From contig SUZR01000009.1 of assembly GCA_015059845.1 (NCBI GenBank), positions 51,978 to 115,977 of the forward strand: a stretch of 64,000 bases of DNA, written 5' to 3'. Shown here in pieces: positions 49,934-59,214 of this stretch. Each line of letters starts with the position of its first letter. Positions within the stretch are counted from its first letter, which is position 1. The stretch is from Rikenellaceae bacterium (GTDB lineage: Bacteria > Bacteroidota > Bacteroidia > Bacteroidales > Rikenellaceae). Position numbers and translations under genes: made by a program. The notes under the pieces were generated by a model, which did not search any database, was not told the DNA's origin, and saw only the letters and a program-made list of their open reading frames with translations.

Positions 49934-50350
49934 ATGAAAATATTTTATGGAGCGGTCACAATGACCCTGATAGCCTTGATGTTCGCGGGCTGCTGCGCCT
50001 GCCGCAAGGGCAAGAATAATCTCCCCCTGAAGGGTACGGAGTGGCACCTGATGCGTATGATGGGCCGCGATTTGGCCATTGATGGCGAGCAGTTTGTCTT
50101 TACCTTCAGCGAGGATGGGCAGTTTGGTGGTACGGGCGCCTGCAACCGTATGTTCGGCGAGTACAAGAGCGATGCGAAGGGAGCGTTGACATTTGGTCCT
50201 ATCGCCTCGACACGCAGAATGTGCCCCGATGCGAATCTCGAGACAGAGTTCTCGGCTGTGTTGAGCCGCGCAACGCACTACGAGATTGACGGCAATATAC
50301 TGATGATATTCTCGAATGGCGAGATGCAGGCTATCCTGATGGCAAAATAA
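49934..50350 (+). CDS. META-domain lipoprotein
   Basis: A 138-residue protein with a lipoprotein-like signal MKIFYGAVTMTLIALMFAGC (Cys20). The mature part is a META/HslJ-like domain: LKGTEWHLMRMMGRDL, FTFSEDGQFGGTGACNRMFGEY and FGPIASTRRMCPD. Such proteins are found at the cell surface or periplasm; the function is not known. It may share the transporter transcript. Confidence 0.88.
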   Translation: MKIFYGAVTMTLIALMFAGCCACRKGKNNLPLKGTEWHLMRMMGRDLAIDGEQFVFTFSEDGQFGGTGACNRMFGEYKSDAKGALTFGPIASTRRMCPDANLETEFSAVLSRATHYEIDGNILMIFSNGEMQAILMAK

Positions 50351-50420
50351 GTATTATAAGTGTTATAGGAATTATAGGAAATACTTTATAACACTTATAC
50401 CTCCTATAACACCTATAATA
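50349..50420. repeat. Long AT-rich inverted repeat (TATAACAC family)
   Basis: TATTATAAGTGTTATAGG and CCTATAACACCTATAATA are complementary at 17 of 18 positions and separated by about 33 bases that repeat the same unit. It resembles 18841-18876. Confidence 0.65.
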
Positions 50421-50423
50421 AAA

Positions 50424-50460
50424 AAAGGGCGCCAAACTTTTCAGTTGGCACCCTTTTTCT
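50424..50460. terminator. Bidirectional terminator after the META gene
   Basis: Stem AAAAAGGGCGCCAAAC / GTTGGCACCCTTTTT with one mismatch or bulge; A-run and T-run on either side; it lies between convergent genes. Confidence 0.88.
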
Positions 50461-51028
50461 ATTTGCTGGAGATATTCAGCGTATCCTCCTTGACATAATT
50501 TTTCAAATCTGGCGAGAGCATCTTCAAGACATCATCCAATCTTATGTAACCCACAATATCGCAGACGATAGCCTTCTCGTTGTTGCGCATAAGAATCATA
50601 AACTCGTCAGGTTGATTATTCTTTTTGCGAATGGCCTTGTAGATGCTAATCTCTTGAGTGCGGCCTGTGTTACACATTATCTGCTCATATAACTTCGGTT
50701 TTCTCGAACCGCTAACCAACAGCGTAAAACCACGATAAATATTATTGCCATTATTACGATTATCCAAAGGAATCTTAATTTGATATATAACTTTCAGATT
50801 ATTAAGCACATTCCTGCTGTTACCCGAAATATCATTTACTCCCATTGCTCGTAACATATCTGCCGGATATTGAATTATCTCGACTCCCTCATATACCGAA
50901 CGGGGGATAGAACTTTGATATTTTATCATATCAAACTTTTCCAAAAACTCCTTTGTCTGCGCCGAAGCAGAGGCTGCGCCCGCGAGGGCAAACGCTGCCA
51001 CAAGAAAAATTCTAAAAAAAAGTTTCAT
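50459..51028 (-). CDS. Secreted protein, DUF4252-like
   Basis: A 189-residue protein with signal peptide MKLFFRIFLVAAFALAGAASASAQ. The body resembles DUF4252-type proteins of Bacteroidota (FMILMRNNEKAIVCDIVGYIRLDDVLKML near the end), which are periplasmic or outer-membrane-associated and of unknown role. It is the last gene of a sigma/anti-sigma/barrel operon. Its signal peptide is almost identical to that of the preceding gene. Confidence 0.65.
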   Translation of the reverse strand: MKLFFRIFLVAAFALAGAASASAQTKEFLEKFDMIKYQSSIPRSVYEGVEIIQYPADMLRAMGVNDISGNSRNVLNNLKVIYQIKIPLDNRNNGNNIYRGFTLLVSGSRKPKLYEQIMCNTGRTQEISIYKAIRKKNNQPDEFMILMRNNEKAIVCDIVGYIRLDDVLKMLSPDLKNYVKEDTLNISSK

Positions 51029-51040
51029 ATCATATAGTTT

Positions 51041-51868
51041 TTAGAATCCAATACCTATTGTCCACTGCTGCGCCTCGGGGCCACGACCCGACTTAAAAAT
51101 CTGCGTAGGCTGATATGTGGCATAGACCGAGAACCAACGGAATGTTGCACGCACGGTAGCTCCCGCCTGAATGAAATTGACAGGCAGGTTATGCTCCTTA
51201 TCCTTCTTGCCGCCGTGATATTTTATTTTCGTGTGCGAGTTCATCACCATATCCACATAGCCGCCCACCGAGAAGGCAAAACGCCCAGGATTACCGAACA
51301 TCACCTCGGCAGGGATATGCACCGAGGCGATATTAAACTTACTCTTCTTCACGCCCCTATCGGTCACATTGGCAATCTTGTAGGGCATAACAATCCCACC
51401 GTCGCGGCGCAGCGACATATCCTTGCTAAAGCGGTAGTTGTTGGCACGAAGTCCCAGACCGAGCGTAAAGCCCACCTTGCTACGGTAGTCGTAAGCCGCA
51501 ACCTGCAGGAGGTTTACGGTGAACTGCGTAGATTTCCAGTTACGGATATCCATAAAGTTACCCACATCCATACCCTCATAGGGGGCATAGCCGACATTCG
51601 AGAGTACATTCCAGCCCAGCTCCACCATAGGGATTGTTGACAGAGCACGACGGCCAATAGAAAACTGTCGTCGTGGCTTTGTCTGTATCCACATAATAGA
51701 GGATGCCTGCAATGACTTCTTTTGAGAGTTGTCAACCGAGAGCGAATCTGCATCGTTCACACCCAAAAACTCGATGCCATCCACACCGATACGAATCTGT
51801 GCCTCGGCAGAGTCTATGCCCACAAAGACAAACACCGCCACAAGAAAAATTCTAAGAAAAGGTTTCAT
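51041..51868 (-). CDS. Outer-membrane beta-barrel protein
   Basis: A 275-residue protein with signal peptide MKPFLRIFLVAVFVFVGIDSAEAQ. The mature part has regular amphipathic strands (VGFTLGLGLRANNYRFS; FAFSVGGYVDMVMNSHTKIKY; RWFSVYATYQPTQIF) and ends TIGIGF, an outer-membrane sorting-like end. It looks like a small barrel of eight to ten strands. It is downstream of an ECF sigma factor and its probable anti-sigma, and so may be part of that response. Confidence 0.75.
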   Translation of the reverse strand: MKPFLRIFLVAVFVFVGIDSAEAQIRIGVDGIEFLGVNDADSLSVDNSQKKSLQASSIMWIQTKPRRQFSIGRRALSTIPMVELGWNVLSNVGYAPYEGMDVGNFMDIRNWKSTQFTVNLLQVAAYDYRSKVGFTLGLGLRANNYRFSKDMSLRRDGGIVMPYKIANVTDRGVKKSKFNIASVHIPAEVMFGNPGRFAFSVGGYVDMVMNSHTKIKYHGGKKDKEHNLPVNFIQAGATVRATFRWFSVYATYQPTQIFKSGRGPEAQQWTIGIGF

Positions 51869-51895
51869 AATTATATTTTTTAAGTTGAGAGATTT

Positions 51896-52306
51896 TTATT
51901 CCAAGCTAAAGAGCCCCTCAAGGGAGTTTATTTGCGGCAGCTCGGCCATAGCCAAATCATCGAACATAGCCTGCGCGTAGCGTTGCGCCTCGGGCAGTGA
52001 GTAGATAGGGCGGCCATTGACGTAACAGTAGGGCTTCGGGCGCATAAACCACGCACCCACAGCAATGGCAAGCATACACGCCATAGCCGTCGCCACCCAC
52101 CAGCGTTGCGTTGAGCGGGCGGGATGATGCAATCTGACGGCCACGCGCTGCTCACCTCTATCGGCAGCATAGGCCATCATAGCGCGTGCGGCACGCTCCT
52201 CCGCCGAGAGTCTCTTCTCTTCAGCAAGCGTCGCGCGGAGCGACTGCTCCTCCGACGGCGTTGTCTGCGCCTCGAAATATCGCTGTAAAATATCCTTATG
52301 CTCCAT
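51896..52306 (-). CDS. Probable anti-sigma factor, single-pass membrane protein
   Basis: A 136-residue protein: a soluble N-terminal half rich in Glu/Ala/Arg (LQRYFEAQTTPSEEQSLRATLAEEKRLSAEERAARAMM), one transmembrane helix (about 69-88, WWVATAMACMLAIAVGAWFM) and a short external tail. The start overlaps the ECF sigma gene by 11 bases. Position and topology indicate the anti-sigma partner, although it has no HxxxCxxC zinc motif. Confidence 0.7.
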   Translation of the reverse strand: MEHKDILQRYFEAQTTPSEEQSLRATLAEEKRLSAEERAARAMMAYAADRGEQRVAVRLHHPARSTQRWWVATAMACMLAIAVGAWFMRPKPYCYVNGRPIYSLPEAQRYAQAMFDDLAMAELPQINSLEGLFSLE

Positions 52307-52784
52307 AGTTCATTATCTTTATAAGTTGCTCCTTTACTTTTTGTCGTGCCCGCGAGCAGGCCATACGTGCCGCAGCGGTATTTGTGCCCATAACCTCGGC
52401 TATATCTTCGTAATCCATACCCTCCACATCGTGCAGATGGATGACCTCGCGTTCACGGTCGGGCAGGGAGGCTATCACGCGTCCTACGAGCACCGTTAGG
52501 TTATCCTCCTCGGCCATCTCAATCGAGATGTGGCACTCCTCAATCTCCGTGTGCCGGTCGCGTTGCCGTCGCCGCAGGTTGTCAAGACACATATTTCGCA
52601 CCGAGGTGAGTACCAGCGACCGAAAACCTGTACGCCTGACTATCAGGCGGCGCCGCCAGAGCTTTTCATATAGGTCCTGCACCACATCCTCGGCCTCGGT
52701 CGGGTCGTGGAGCAGGCTCACGGCATAACGATATGCCGCATCCTTTACACTAAGAAATGCTATATTAAGCTCTTCACTATTCAT
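52296..52784 (-). CDS. ECF-type RNA polymerase sigma factor
   Basis: A 162-residue sigma factor. Region 2: DAAYRYAVSLLHDPTEAEDVVQDLYEKLWRRR. Region 4: LPDREREVIHLHDVEGMDYEDIAEVMGTNTAAARMACSRARQKV with helix-turn-helix. It is first in a four-gene operon with an anti-sigma-like protein, a barrel and a DUF4252-like protein, a second envelope-stress-type unit besides that at 23.4-26 kb. Confidence 0.92.
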   Translation of the reverse strand: MNSEELNIAFLSVKDAAYRYAVSLLHDPTEAEDVVQDLYEKLWRRRLIVRRTGFRSLVLTSVRNMCLDNLRRRQRDRHTEIEECHISIEMAEEDNLTVLVGRVIASLPDREREVIHLHDVEGMDYEDIAEVMGTNTAAARMACSRARQKVKEQLIKIMNYGA

Positions 52785-52855
52785 CGTTGGGCGGAGGTTT
52801 GGGGCGCTCCTGCGTATATAATACGTTTTACATAGAAAAATATAACATCAAAAAT

Positions 52856-52892
52856 AAAAAAACTTCCCTTTTGTAGGAAGTTTTCTGTTTTT
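52856..52892. terminator. Bidirectional terminator after recR
   Basis: Stem AACTTCC / GGAAGTT (52861-52882), A-run before and T-rich after. On the minus strand it follows recR and the family 1 element. Confidence 0.75.
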
Positions 52893-52910
52893 TAGGCTTT
52901 TCAGCATTAT

Positions 52911-53030
52911 AAAATTGTATAGCAAGAGCTGATTTTAGGCTTGCGAAGTCCGAGAAAGCGGAGTTTACCGAGCGTAAATGAGCATTGCGAGGACAAGCGT
53001 AACGACAAAGCAGCCTTGTTAGACAATTTT
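52911..53030 (-). repeat. Family 1 structured element, copy C (after recR)
   Basis: The most complete copy. Outer arms AAAATTGT (52911-52918) / ACAATTTT (53023-53030), then AAG-GCTG-like pairs with CAGC-CTT, GCTTG/CAAGC, GTCC/GGAC and inner GTTTAC/GTAAAT. Its first bases overlap the recR stop codon (53029-53031). A terminator follows 28 bases later on the minus strand. Confidence 0.8.
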
Positions 53031-53625
53031 ACTCTATCTCGCGGCGATTGAGTAGCGCGTGTGTGATGGTCAGCTCATCGACATACTCCAGCTCGTCGCC
53101 AAAACCAATTCCGCGCGCTATGGTCGTCACCTTCACCTGCGGGTAGGCCTTCAGACGATTCATAATATAAAAGAGTGTGGTCTCGCCCTCCACCGAGGTA
53201 GATATGGCCAGAATAACCTCTCTCACGGCACCCGACGCCACCTTCTCAAGCAGCAGGTCAATCTTCAAATCCGAGGGGCCCACGCCCTGCATAGGCGAGA
53301 TAACACCGCCCAAGACGTGATACAGGCCACGGTACTGGCGCGTATTCTCGATTGACATCAGGTCACCCACCTGCTCCACAACGCAGATTGTTGTGCGGTC
53401 GCGCTCAGGATTCTCGCATATAGGACAGCGAGGCGTATCCGAGAGGTTGTTGCACAGCTCGCAGTGGCGTATCTCGCGGCGGAAGCGGGCGATGCTACCC
53501 ATCATCTGCTCCACAGCTGCCGTATCCATCTTCAGCAGGTGCATACTCAGACGCAACGCCGTACGACGACCAATACCCGGGAGCTTGGAAAACTCCGAAA
53601 CAGCCTCTTGTAGTAGTTTTGACAT
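53029..53625 (-). CDS. recR: Recombination mediator RecR
   Basis: A 198-residue DNA-repair protein of the RecFOR pathway. The N-terminal helix-hairpin-helix LPGIGRRTALRLSMHLL, the C4 zinc finger CELCNNLSDTPRCPIC, and a Toprim domain (TICVVEQVGDLMSIE; GVISPMQGVGP) are all present. Complete and of usual length. It begins one base after the BatE-like gene stop, as the last gene of that operon. Confidence 0.96.
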   Translation of the reverse strand: MSKLLQEAVSEFSKLPGIGRRTALRLSMHLLKMDTAAVEQMMGSIARFRREIRHCELCNNLSDTPRCPICENPERDRTTICVVEQVGDLMSIENTRQYRGLYHVLGGVISPMQGVGPSDLKIDLLLEKVASGAVREVILAISTSVEGETTLFYIMNRLKAYPQVKVTTIARGIGFGDELEYVDELTITHALLNRREIE

Positions 53626-53626
53626 A

Positions 53627-54439
53627 TTAAATTCGCTCTATGCGCTCCTCTTCAATCCAACCCTTGCGGCCATCGGCGATGCGCACCTCAACCCAGCCGT
53701 CAATCTGCTCGCCGACCACAACCGTAGTACCCTCGTGCAGCACAAAAAGTTCGGTTGCAGCGCGGTCGGGAGAGCTTTTAATCGACACCGACGAGCTCAT
53801 AACCACAGCTTCGCTCTGCTTCACAGCCTCGTTACGCGAGCTGATAGCGAACGATGTAGAGGCTACGAACAACACTCCGCAGACAACCATAATATAGAAT
53901 CCCACCTTGCGCAGGCTCAGACGTTGTGCAAGCAGATAGACCAGAGCCGCCGCCAGCGTCATCACCAGCACCACAAGCGAGAGGATGGTCCACGCATTGC
54001 CGCTCATAGTGTTGCGCACCGAACGCATCCACGATGTGAGGAAGAACTCGGGAATCTCCTCTATGACATCTCGTGTTGACTGCTCGGCATACTCCAGATT
54101 ATGGCGTATATCCTCATCGGCGGGAGCAAGACGCAGGGCACGGTGATAGTAGAGAATGGCGCGTGCCAGCTCGCTCTTCTTGAAGTAGGCGTTGGCCATA
54201 TTATAGTAGAGCGGAGCCGACTCCAGCCCCTTGTCGGCTATAATCTTATAATTAGTCAGGGCCTTGTCCCACTCGCCAGCGTTGTAGGCCGCATTGGCCG
54301 ACTCCCACAGAGCCTCAGGCTCGGATGAGGTGGCCTGCAAGGTCATCTGCGCCGCGGCGGCGGGCAGAGAGTCCGTCTGTGCAAAGGTGGCAGAGGCGGA
54401 GATTAGAGCTATGGCTAATATTGCAAAAAACTTCTTCAT
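53627..54439 (-). CDS. BatE-like protein with TPR and SH3 domains
   Basis: A 270-residue protein with signal peptide MKKFFAILAIALISASATFA. TPR-like repeats (about 42-120: ANAAYNAGEWDKALTNYKIIADKG, NMANAYFKKSELARAILYYHRALRLAP) precede two membrane helices (about 150-200) and a bacterial SH3 domain (VSIKSSPDRAATELFVLHEGTTVVVGEQIDGWVEVRIADGRKGWI). This matches BatE of the Bacteroidota Bat operon (oxygen tolerance). It starts three bases after batD. Confidence 0.87.
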   Translation of the reverse strand: MKKFFAILAIALISASATFAQTDSLPAAAAQMTLQATSSEPEALWESANAAYNAGEWDKALTNYKIIADKGLESAPLYYNMANAYFKKSELARAILYYHRALRLAPADEDIRHNLEYAEQSTRDVIEEIPEFFLTSWMRSVRNTMSGNAWTILSLVVLVMTLAAALVYLLAQRLSLRKVGFYIMVVCGVLFVASTSFAISSRNEAVKQSEAVVMSSSVSIKSSPDRAATELFVLHEGTTVVVGEQIDGWVEVRIADGRKGWIEEERIERI

Positions 54440-54442
54440 AGC

Positions 54443-56278
54443 TTAACGTTTAATAATCGACTCAATACGTGAAATGATATTTACTCCCTCGGCATATACA
54501 TCGCTCATCTGCACCGACTCGGCAGGCGAGTATTGTGCCTCGTCACAACGCGAGATAATCTCCGTGAAGCGCTGCGCATCCTCCTGAGGACAGCCGCGAC
54601 GTTGCAACTCCTCGCGGATATTCTCCTTGGTGAGTGACGATACGGGGATATTCAGCTTGTCGCTCATATAACCCCACAGCGCACGCAACATCTCCTCGAA
54701 GAAGGCGTGGCGATTCTGTTCGCGCATAAACTTCTCGGCCGCACGGAAACGCTGCACGGCAACCTTATTGGCACGGCGGTTACGCACAAGAACGGTATTC
54801 TTGCTATCGCGGATGGCACGGCGCAGCACAAAGTAAGCCACAACGGCTGCCACGATGATGGCAAGCAGGATGATAAAATATGTTCCGCTAAACATCAGCG
54901 GCGCAGCAACCGACGAGAGTGCTGCATCGCCCAGCTTGATAAAGCGAATATCGCTACCCAGCTGGCGTACGCCCTCCTTCGATGTGCCTGTGATAATCTG
55001 CTGAGGCGTAGCGGCTCCTGCCGAGCCATCGGGAGCGACGTTGAGCGTGAGGGCTGCCGACGAGAGTGTAACGTAGGCATTCTTCTCGGGGCTGAAGTAT
55101 GAGAACTCGATGGCGGGGATATCGTACTCGCCCTCGGCACGTGCAATGAAGGGGTACTCAAACTGACGGTAACCCGTTGTACCTGCCGTAGTAGAGCGGA
55201 TAGACTCCGTAGAACGCACATCATACAATTCAAACGAAGAGGGGAGATTCAGCTTCGGAGCCTGAAGGAAGGTGAGGTTTCCCGTACCCGAGATTTTCAC
55301 TGTATAGCTTGCAGCCGAGTTGGCTTTAAGCTCCGTTGAGGGCAGCTGCGTATCCATAGTAAATGAGCCCACAGCACCCGTAAACGATGCGGGAGCGCCG
55401 GCGGGCAGCTCCTTGACCGTAACGTTCACACGTCCTGTAGTGAGCTTACGTGGCACGTTATATACCTCCGAGCCGCCACCAAAGAAGGGGTCGAAGGCGC
55501 GATTTGTACGCATCACAACCTGCGCCACGGCGGTAATATCGGCCGACTCGATGGTAAGCGTACCCGTCTGCTGGGGATAGAGCAGATACTCCTTGATAAT
55601 CTGCGAGTCATAGACCTTGCCATCGAGAGTCTGGCGCGTAGCACGATAACCATCCACGGGTAGCTCCTGCGACCAGAAACCATTGAACGACGGAAGCTTG
55701 ACATCCTCAAAACCTGCTATGCTGGCGCGTGTGTAGAGCGTCAGCGAGGCGCGTATCGGCTCACCTTGGTAGACGTTTGAGCGCGACAGATTCAGGCGCA
55801 GCAGGATATCGTCCTGCGCAATCTGATTCTGTACGGCTGTACCCTGCTCGGCTGCGGCCTGCTCGTCGCGCTTGGCACTCTGCGCCACAACCTCGATGGG
55901 TGTGGATTTGGTGGTATAGCGCTTACCCTTAACCATAACCTCAGCCGGAGTGATGGTAATATTACCTGCCGTCTGGCCCATCACCACGTATGTGATGGTG
56001 AAGGTTGACTTGCTGCTACTCACTCCGTTTATCGACTGGAACGAGTGACCCGTAGCCGTGGTGGGACCCGCCAGCACCTCCAGACCCTCAAACGAGGGGA
56101 CCTTGAAGGAGTCCTTATCGGGCTCGGCATTGGTCAGCACAAACTCCACGCGGAACATCTCGCCCGCGGTGACCATCAGCGGCGTATTAATCTCGAAGGT
56201 AACATCACCGTCGGCACGTGCCGTAAACAGTGCGAGAACGGCAACCAACGTGAGAAGATAATGTTTGAAATGTTTCAT
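54443..56278 (-). CDS. BatD-family protein
   Basis: A 611-residue exported protein with signal MKHFKHYLLTLVAVLALFTARA, then several immunoglobulin-like beta domains (FEINTPLMVTAGEMFRVEFVLTN; LSRSNVYQGEPIRASLTLY) and one membrane helix (about 468-488, YFIILLAIIVAAVVAYFVL) before a cytoplasmic tail. This is BatD, of unknown biochemical role in aerotolerance. The companion batA, batB and batC genes do not adjoin it here: upstream is fumarase with its own terminator. Confidence 0.9.
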   Translation of the reverse strand: MKHFKHYLLTLVAVLALFTARADGDVTFEINTPLMVTAGEMFRVEFVLTNAEPDKDSFKVPSFEGLEVLAGPTTATGHSFQSINGVSSSKSTFTITYVVMGQTAGNITITPAEVMVKGKRYTTKSTPIEVVAQSAKRDEQAAAEQGTAVQNQIAQDDILLRLNLSRSNVYQGEPIRASLTLYTRASIAGFEDVKLPSFNGFWSQELPVDGYRATRQTLDGKVYDSQIIKEYLLYPQQTGTLTIESADITAVAQVVMRTNRAFDPFFGGGSEVYNVPRKLTTGRVNVTVKELPAGAPASFTGAVGSFTMDTQLPSTELKANSAASYTVKISGTGNLTFLQAPKLNLPSSFELYDVRSTESIRSTTAGTTGYRQFEYPFIARAEGEYDIPAIEFSYFSPEKNAYVTLSSAALTLNVAPDGSAGAATPQQIITGTSKEGVRQLGSDIRFIKLGDAALSSVAAPLMFSGTYFIILLAIIVAAVVAYFVLRRAIRDSKNTVLVRNRRANKVAVQRFRAAEKFMREQNRHAFFEEMLRALWGYMSDKLNIPVSSLTKENIREELQRRGCPQEDAQRFTEIISRCDEAQYSPAESVQMSDVYAEGVNIISRIESIIKR

Positions 56279-56344
56279 CTATTATGACGTTTATTCCCAA
56301 CAAAACGTATTTGCGAGGCAGATTATTTTATGCCTTTCGTAAAA

Positions 56345-56379
56345 AACAAAGTTTTGCGCCCCTTTACGAGGCGCAAAAC
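56345..56379 (-). terminator. Fumarase terminator
   Basis: On the minus strand GTTTTGCGCC / GGCGCAAAAC (ten pairs), followed by TTTGTTTTTT. Confidence 0.9.
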
Positions 56380-56396
56380 CTATTATCGAAAAAATT

Positions 56397-58013
56397 TTAG
56401 TGTGCGAAATCGGCGAAGAAGTCGTTACCCTTATCATCCACGATGATGAATGCGGGGAAGTCCTCAACGTAAATCTTACGCACGGCCTCCATACCGAGCT
56501 CGGGGAAGTCAACAACCTCTACACTCTTGATTGAGCGCTTAGCCAACACAGCTGCGGGACCACCGATAGAGCCGAGGTAGAAACCACCGTTAGCCTGGCA
56601 AGCATCCGTAACGGCCTTCGAGCGGTTACCCTTCGCTACCATCACCATTGAGCCGCCAGCCTTCTGGAACAGGTCAACGTAGGGGTCCATACGGCCTGCC
56701 GTTGTGGGGCCAAATGAGCCTGAAGCCATACCCTCGGGAGTCTTGGCGGGACCTGCGTAATATACGGGGTGCTTCTTGAAGTACTCGGGCATAGGCTGAC
56801 CCTCGTCCAACATCTGCTTGATGCGAGCGTGAGCGATATCACGTGCTACGATAAGCGTACCCTTCAGATTCAAACGAGTCTTGATGGGATACTTAGTCAA
56901 AATCTCGCGTACCTTATCCATACCCTCGTCCAAGTCGATATCTACGGCGGGGCTCATAGCGGGAGCCTCAGCGGGCAGGAAGCGTGCGGGGTTCTTCTCC
57001 AGCTTCTCGATGAAGATACCCTCGGGAGTAATCTTAGCCTTGATGTTACGGTCGGCCGAGCAGCTTACGCCGATAGCTACGGGGCAGCTGGCTGCGTGAC
57101 GAGGTGCGCGGATAACGCGAACATCGTGAACGTAGTACTTACCGCCAAACTGGGCACCCATACCCATCTCCTGGCACATCTTGGTGATGCGCTCCTCCCA
57201 CTCCAAGTCGCGGAAGCAGCGGCCACCCTCGTTACCCGATGTGGGCAGGTGGTCGAGATAACCAGCCGAAGCCTTCTTTACGGTTGACAAGCACATCTCA
57301 GCCGATGTACCGCCGATGCAGACTGCAAGGTGGTAGGGAGGACAAGCCGAAGTACCCAAATCGGCAAGGTGCTCCTTGAAGAAGGCAACCAATGACTTCT
57401 CGTTCAACAGAGCCTTGGTCTGCTGATAGAGGAATGTCTTGTTTGCAGAGCCACCACCCTTGGTGATGAACAAGAACTCGTACTCCATAGAGCCGGGGTG
57501 ACCTGCGTAGATGTCAATCTGTGCGGGCAGGTTAGTGCCAGAGTTCTTCTCGTCGGTCATAGTGAAGGGAACAACCTGCGAGTAGCGCAAGTTACGCTCC
57601 TTGTATGTCTCGTAAACACCCTTTGCGATGCACTCAGCATCGTCTGCGCCGGTGTAAACATCCTCACCCTTGTGACCGATACAGATAGCTGTACCTGTAT
57701 CCTGGCAGGTGGGAAGCTCGCCCTCGGCAGCTACAACCTGGTTGCAGAGCATTGTGTAGGCTACAAACTTATCGTTATCCGAAGCCTCGGCATCCTCCAG
57801 AATGTTAGCCAGCTTCTGCAGGTGTGAGGGGCGAAGGTAGAACGACACGTCGCTGTAAGCACGCTTTGAGAGCAGCTCCAGACCCTTGGGGTCAACCTTC
57901 AAAATCTTACGTCCGTCGCACTCTACGACCTTCACGTAATCGGTGGTGAGAAGCTCATACTCGGTGGTATCCTTCTCAATGGGATAGGGTTCCTGATAGA
58001 TGAAATCAGCCAT
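56397..58013 (-). CDS. Fumarate hydratase, class I (iron-sulfur)
   Basis: A 538-residue oxygen-sensitive enzyme that interconverts fumarate and malate, used for the reductive branch to succinate in anaerobes. Cluster-binding cysteines are in [33 protein letters not shown] and the [12 protein letters not shown] region. The C-terminal domain has [29 protein letters not shown]. One polypeptide carries both the alpha and beta parts. It is transcribed alone from the promoter at 58069-58099. Confidence 0.95.
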   Translation of the reverse strand: MADFIYQEPYPIEKDTTEYELLTTDYVKVVECDGRKILKVDPKGLELLSKRAYSDVSFYLRPSHLQKLANILEDAEASDNDKFVAYTMLCNQVVAAEGELPTCQDTGTAICIGHKGEDVYTGADDAECIAKGVYETYKERNLRYSQVVPFTMTDEKNSGTNLPAQIDIYAGHPGSMEYEFLFITKGGGSANKTFLYQQTKALLNEKSLVAFFKEHLADLGTSACPPYHLAVCIGGTSAEMCLSTVKKASAGYLDHLPTSGNEGGRCFRDLEWEERITKMCQEMGMGAQFGGKYYVHDVRVIRAPRHAASCPVAIGVSCSADRNIKAKITPEGIFIEKLEKNPARFLPAEAPAMSPAVDIDLDEGMDKVREILTKYPIKTRLNLKGTLIVARDIAHARIKQMLDEGQPMPEYFKKHPVYYAGPAKTPEGMASGSFGPTTAGRMDPYVDLFQKAGGSMVMVAKGNRSKAVTDACQANGGFYLGSIGGPAAVLAKRSIKSVEVVDFPELGMEAVRKIYVEDFPAFIIVDDKGNDFFADFAH

Positions 58014-58068
58014 AAGTTTAGTTTTATTTTATTTGTTTTGTAGTTCGTTACAAAAGTCTAAATCTTCG

Positions 58069-58099
58069 CAAATTTATAAAAATAAAGTATAATTACAAA
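58069..58099 (-). promoter_or_regulatory. Fumarase promoter
   Basis: Minus strand TTTG, 19 bases, TAAATTTG. Confidence 0.8.
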
Positions 58100-58105
58100 G
58101 CGAGC

Positions 58106-58120
58106 GGCAATCTTCTTGCC
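58106..58120 (-). terminator. Weak hairpin after the phosphodiesterase gene
   Basis: GGCAA/TTGCC with a five-base loop; no T-run directly after it on the minus strand, so only a tentative terminator. Confidence 0.3.
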
Positions 58121-58138
58121 TCAGCACACCCGTTTCCG

Positions 58139-59020
58139 CTACTCAAAGACCTGGCTCATAGATTGTCCGCGCCATACCTGCGGAGTCTGGAGAGCGAAAA
58201 TCTCGGCGATGGTTGCAGCCGTGTCGTACTGCATCATATACTCCTTAAACTCGCCGCCCTTCTTCACGTTCTTGCCAGCGATGACAAACGGAGTATCCAT
58301 CTCCATAAGGCTACGGCCGCCGTGGCTGGTGTTGATACCGCCGTGGTCGGCAGTAATGATGAAGATACTATCGTCGTAGATACCTGCCTCCTTAACCGCC
58401 TCAACGATGCGACCCAGGCAAGCGTCCAGTTCCTCCATCTTGGCGTAATACTCAGGCGTGTCGTGACCTGCGCTGTGGCCCACGTGGTCGGGGTCGTCGT
58501 AGATGACAACCATAAATTCGGGCTTCTTGCTCTTGATGTAGTCGATTGTCACGTCTGCAATATTCTCGGGTTTCTCCTTGACGCAGAAGTTGATAGCCGC
58601 AGGGTCAATCAGAGGCTTGATACCGCCCCACTCATACACGCAGGCTGTCTCCGCCTCGGGCATCTGCTCGCGCACCAGCGAGAAGATTGTGGGGAAGCTG
58701 CCATTTGCGTTTACATATACGGGTTGCACATCGGGACCACTGCCGTTGTTTGACCAGCCGTGGAACTCGCAGGGGGCACCCATAAACATTGAGGCCCAGT
58801 TGGGAGCGCTATCCGAGGGGAGCACGGTACGCTTCTGGAGGGTGTAGCAACCCTGCTCCATAAAGGCGCGGGTGTTGGGCATCTTGACAGAATCCATACA
58901 ATATGAGCCCCAGCCATCGAAAGCAATCAGAAATACGTGCTTGGCTTTTGGCTCGTTAGACTCGGGAGCGCAGGCAACAACAAAGGCCATCGCCATAACA
59001 AAGAGGAATAATCTTTTCAT
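58139..59020 (-). CDS. Alkaline phosphatase-superfamily lipoprotein (nucleotide pyrophosphatase-like)
   Basis: A 293-residue lipoprotein with signal MKRLFLFVMAMAFVVAC (Cys17). The fold is the phosphodiesterase/nucleotide pyrophosphatase type: FLIAFDGWGSYC (metal Asp), PSDSAPNWASMFMGA (nucleophile region), IYDDPDHVGHSAGHD and ITADHGGINTSHGG (metal His/Asp). It should cleave phosphate esters outside the inner membrane. The substrate is unknown. It stands alone. Confidence 0.9.
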   Translation of the reverse strand: MKRLFLFVMAMAFVVACAPESNEPKAKHVFLIAFDGWGSYCMDSVKMPNTRAFMEQGCYTLQKRTVLPSDSAPNWASMFMGAPCEFHGWSNNGSGPDVQPVYVNANGSFPTIFSLVREQMPEAETACVYEWGGIKPLIDPAAINFCVKEKPENIADVTIDYIKSKKPEFMVVIYDDPDHVGHSAGHDTPEYYAKMEELDACLGRIVEAVKEAGIYDDSIFIITADHGGINTSHGGRSLMEMDTPFVIAGKNVKKGGEFKEYMMQYDTAATIAEIFALQTPQVWRGQSMSQVFE

Positions 59021-59118
59021 AAGGAATCATTTTCAGTTAAATCATACAAAAATACTCTTTTTTATGATAAACTCCAATCTGTTTGGGCGACAATTATCGA
59101 TTCTTTCAATAAAATTTA

Positions 59119-59126
59119 TATCTTTG
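59119..59126 (+). promoter_or_regulatory. -7 box of ridA
   Basis: TATCTTTG, 88 bases before the ATG. No TTTG at the expected -33 spacing. Confidence 0.55.
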
Positions 59127-59214
59127 TGGTCGGCCGCCGTGGCTAAAGGGTGAGTTTTTTGATGCCTGCACGGCCAGCAACAGAGAATTTTTAATTTTAG
59201 AAAACAATAAAACT

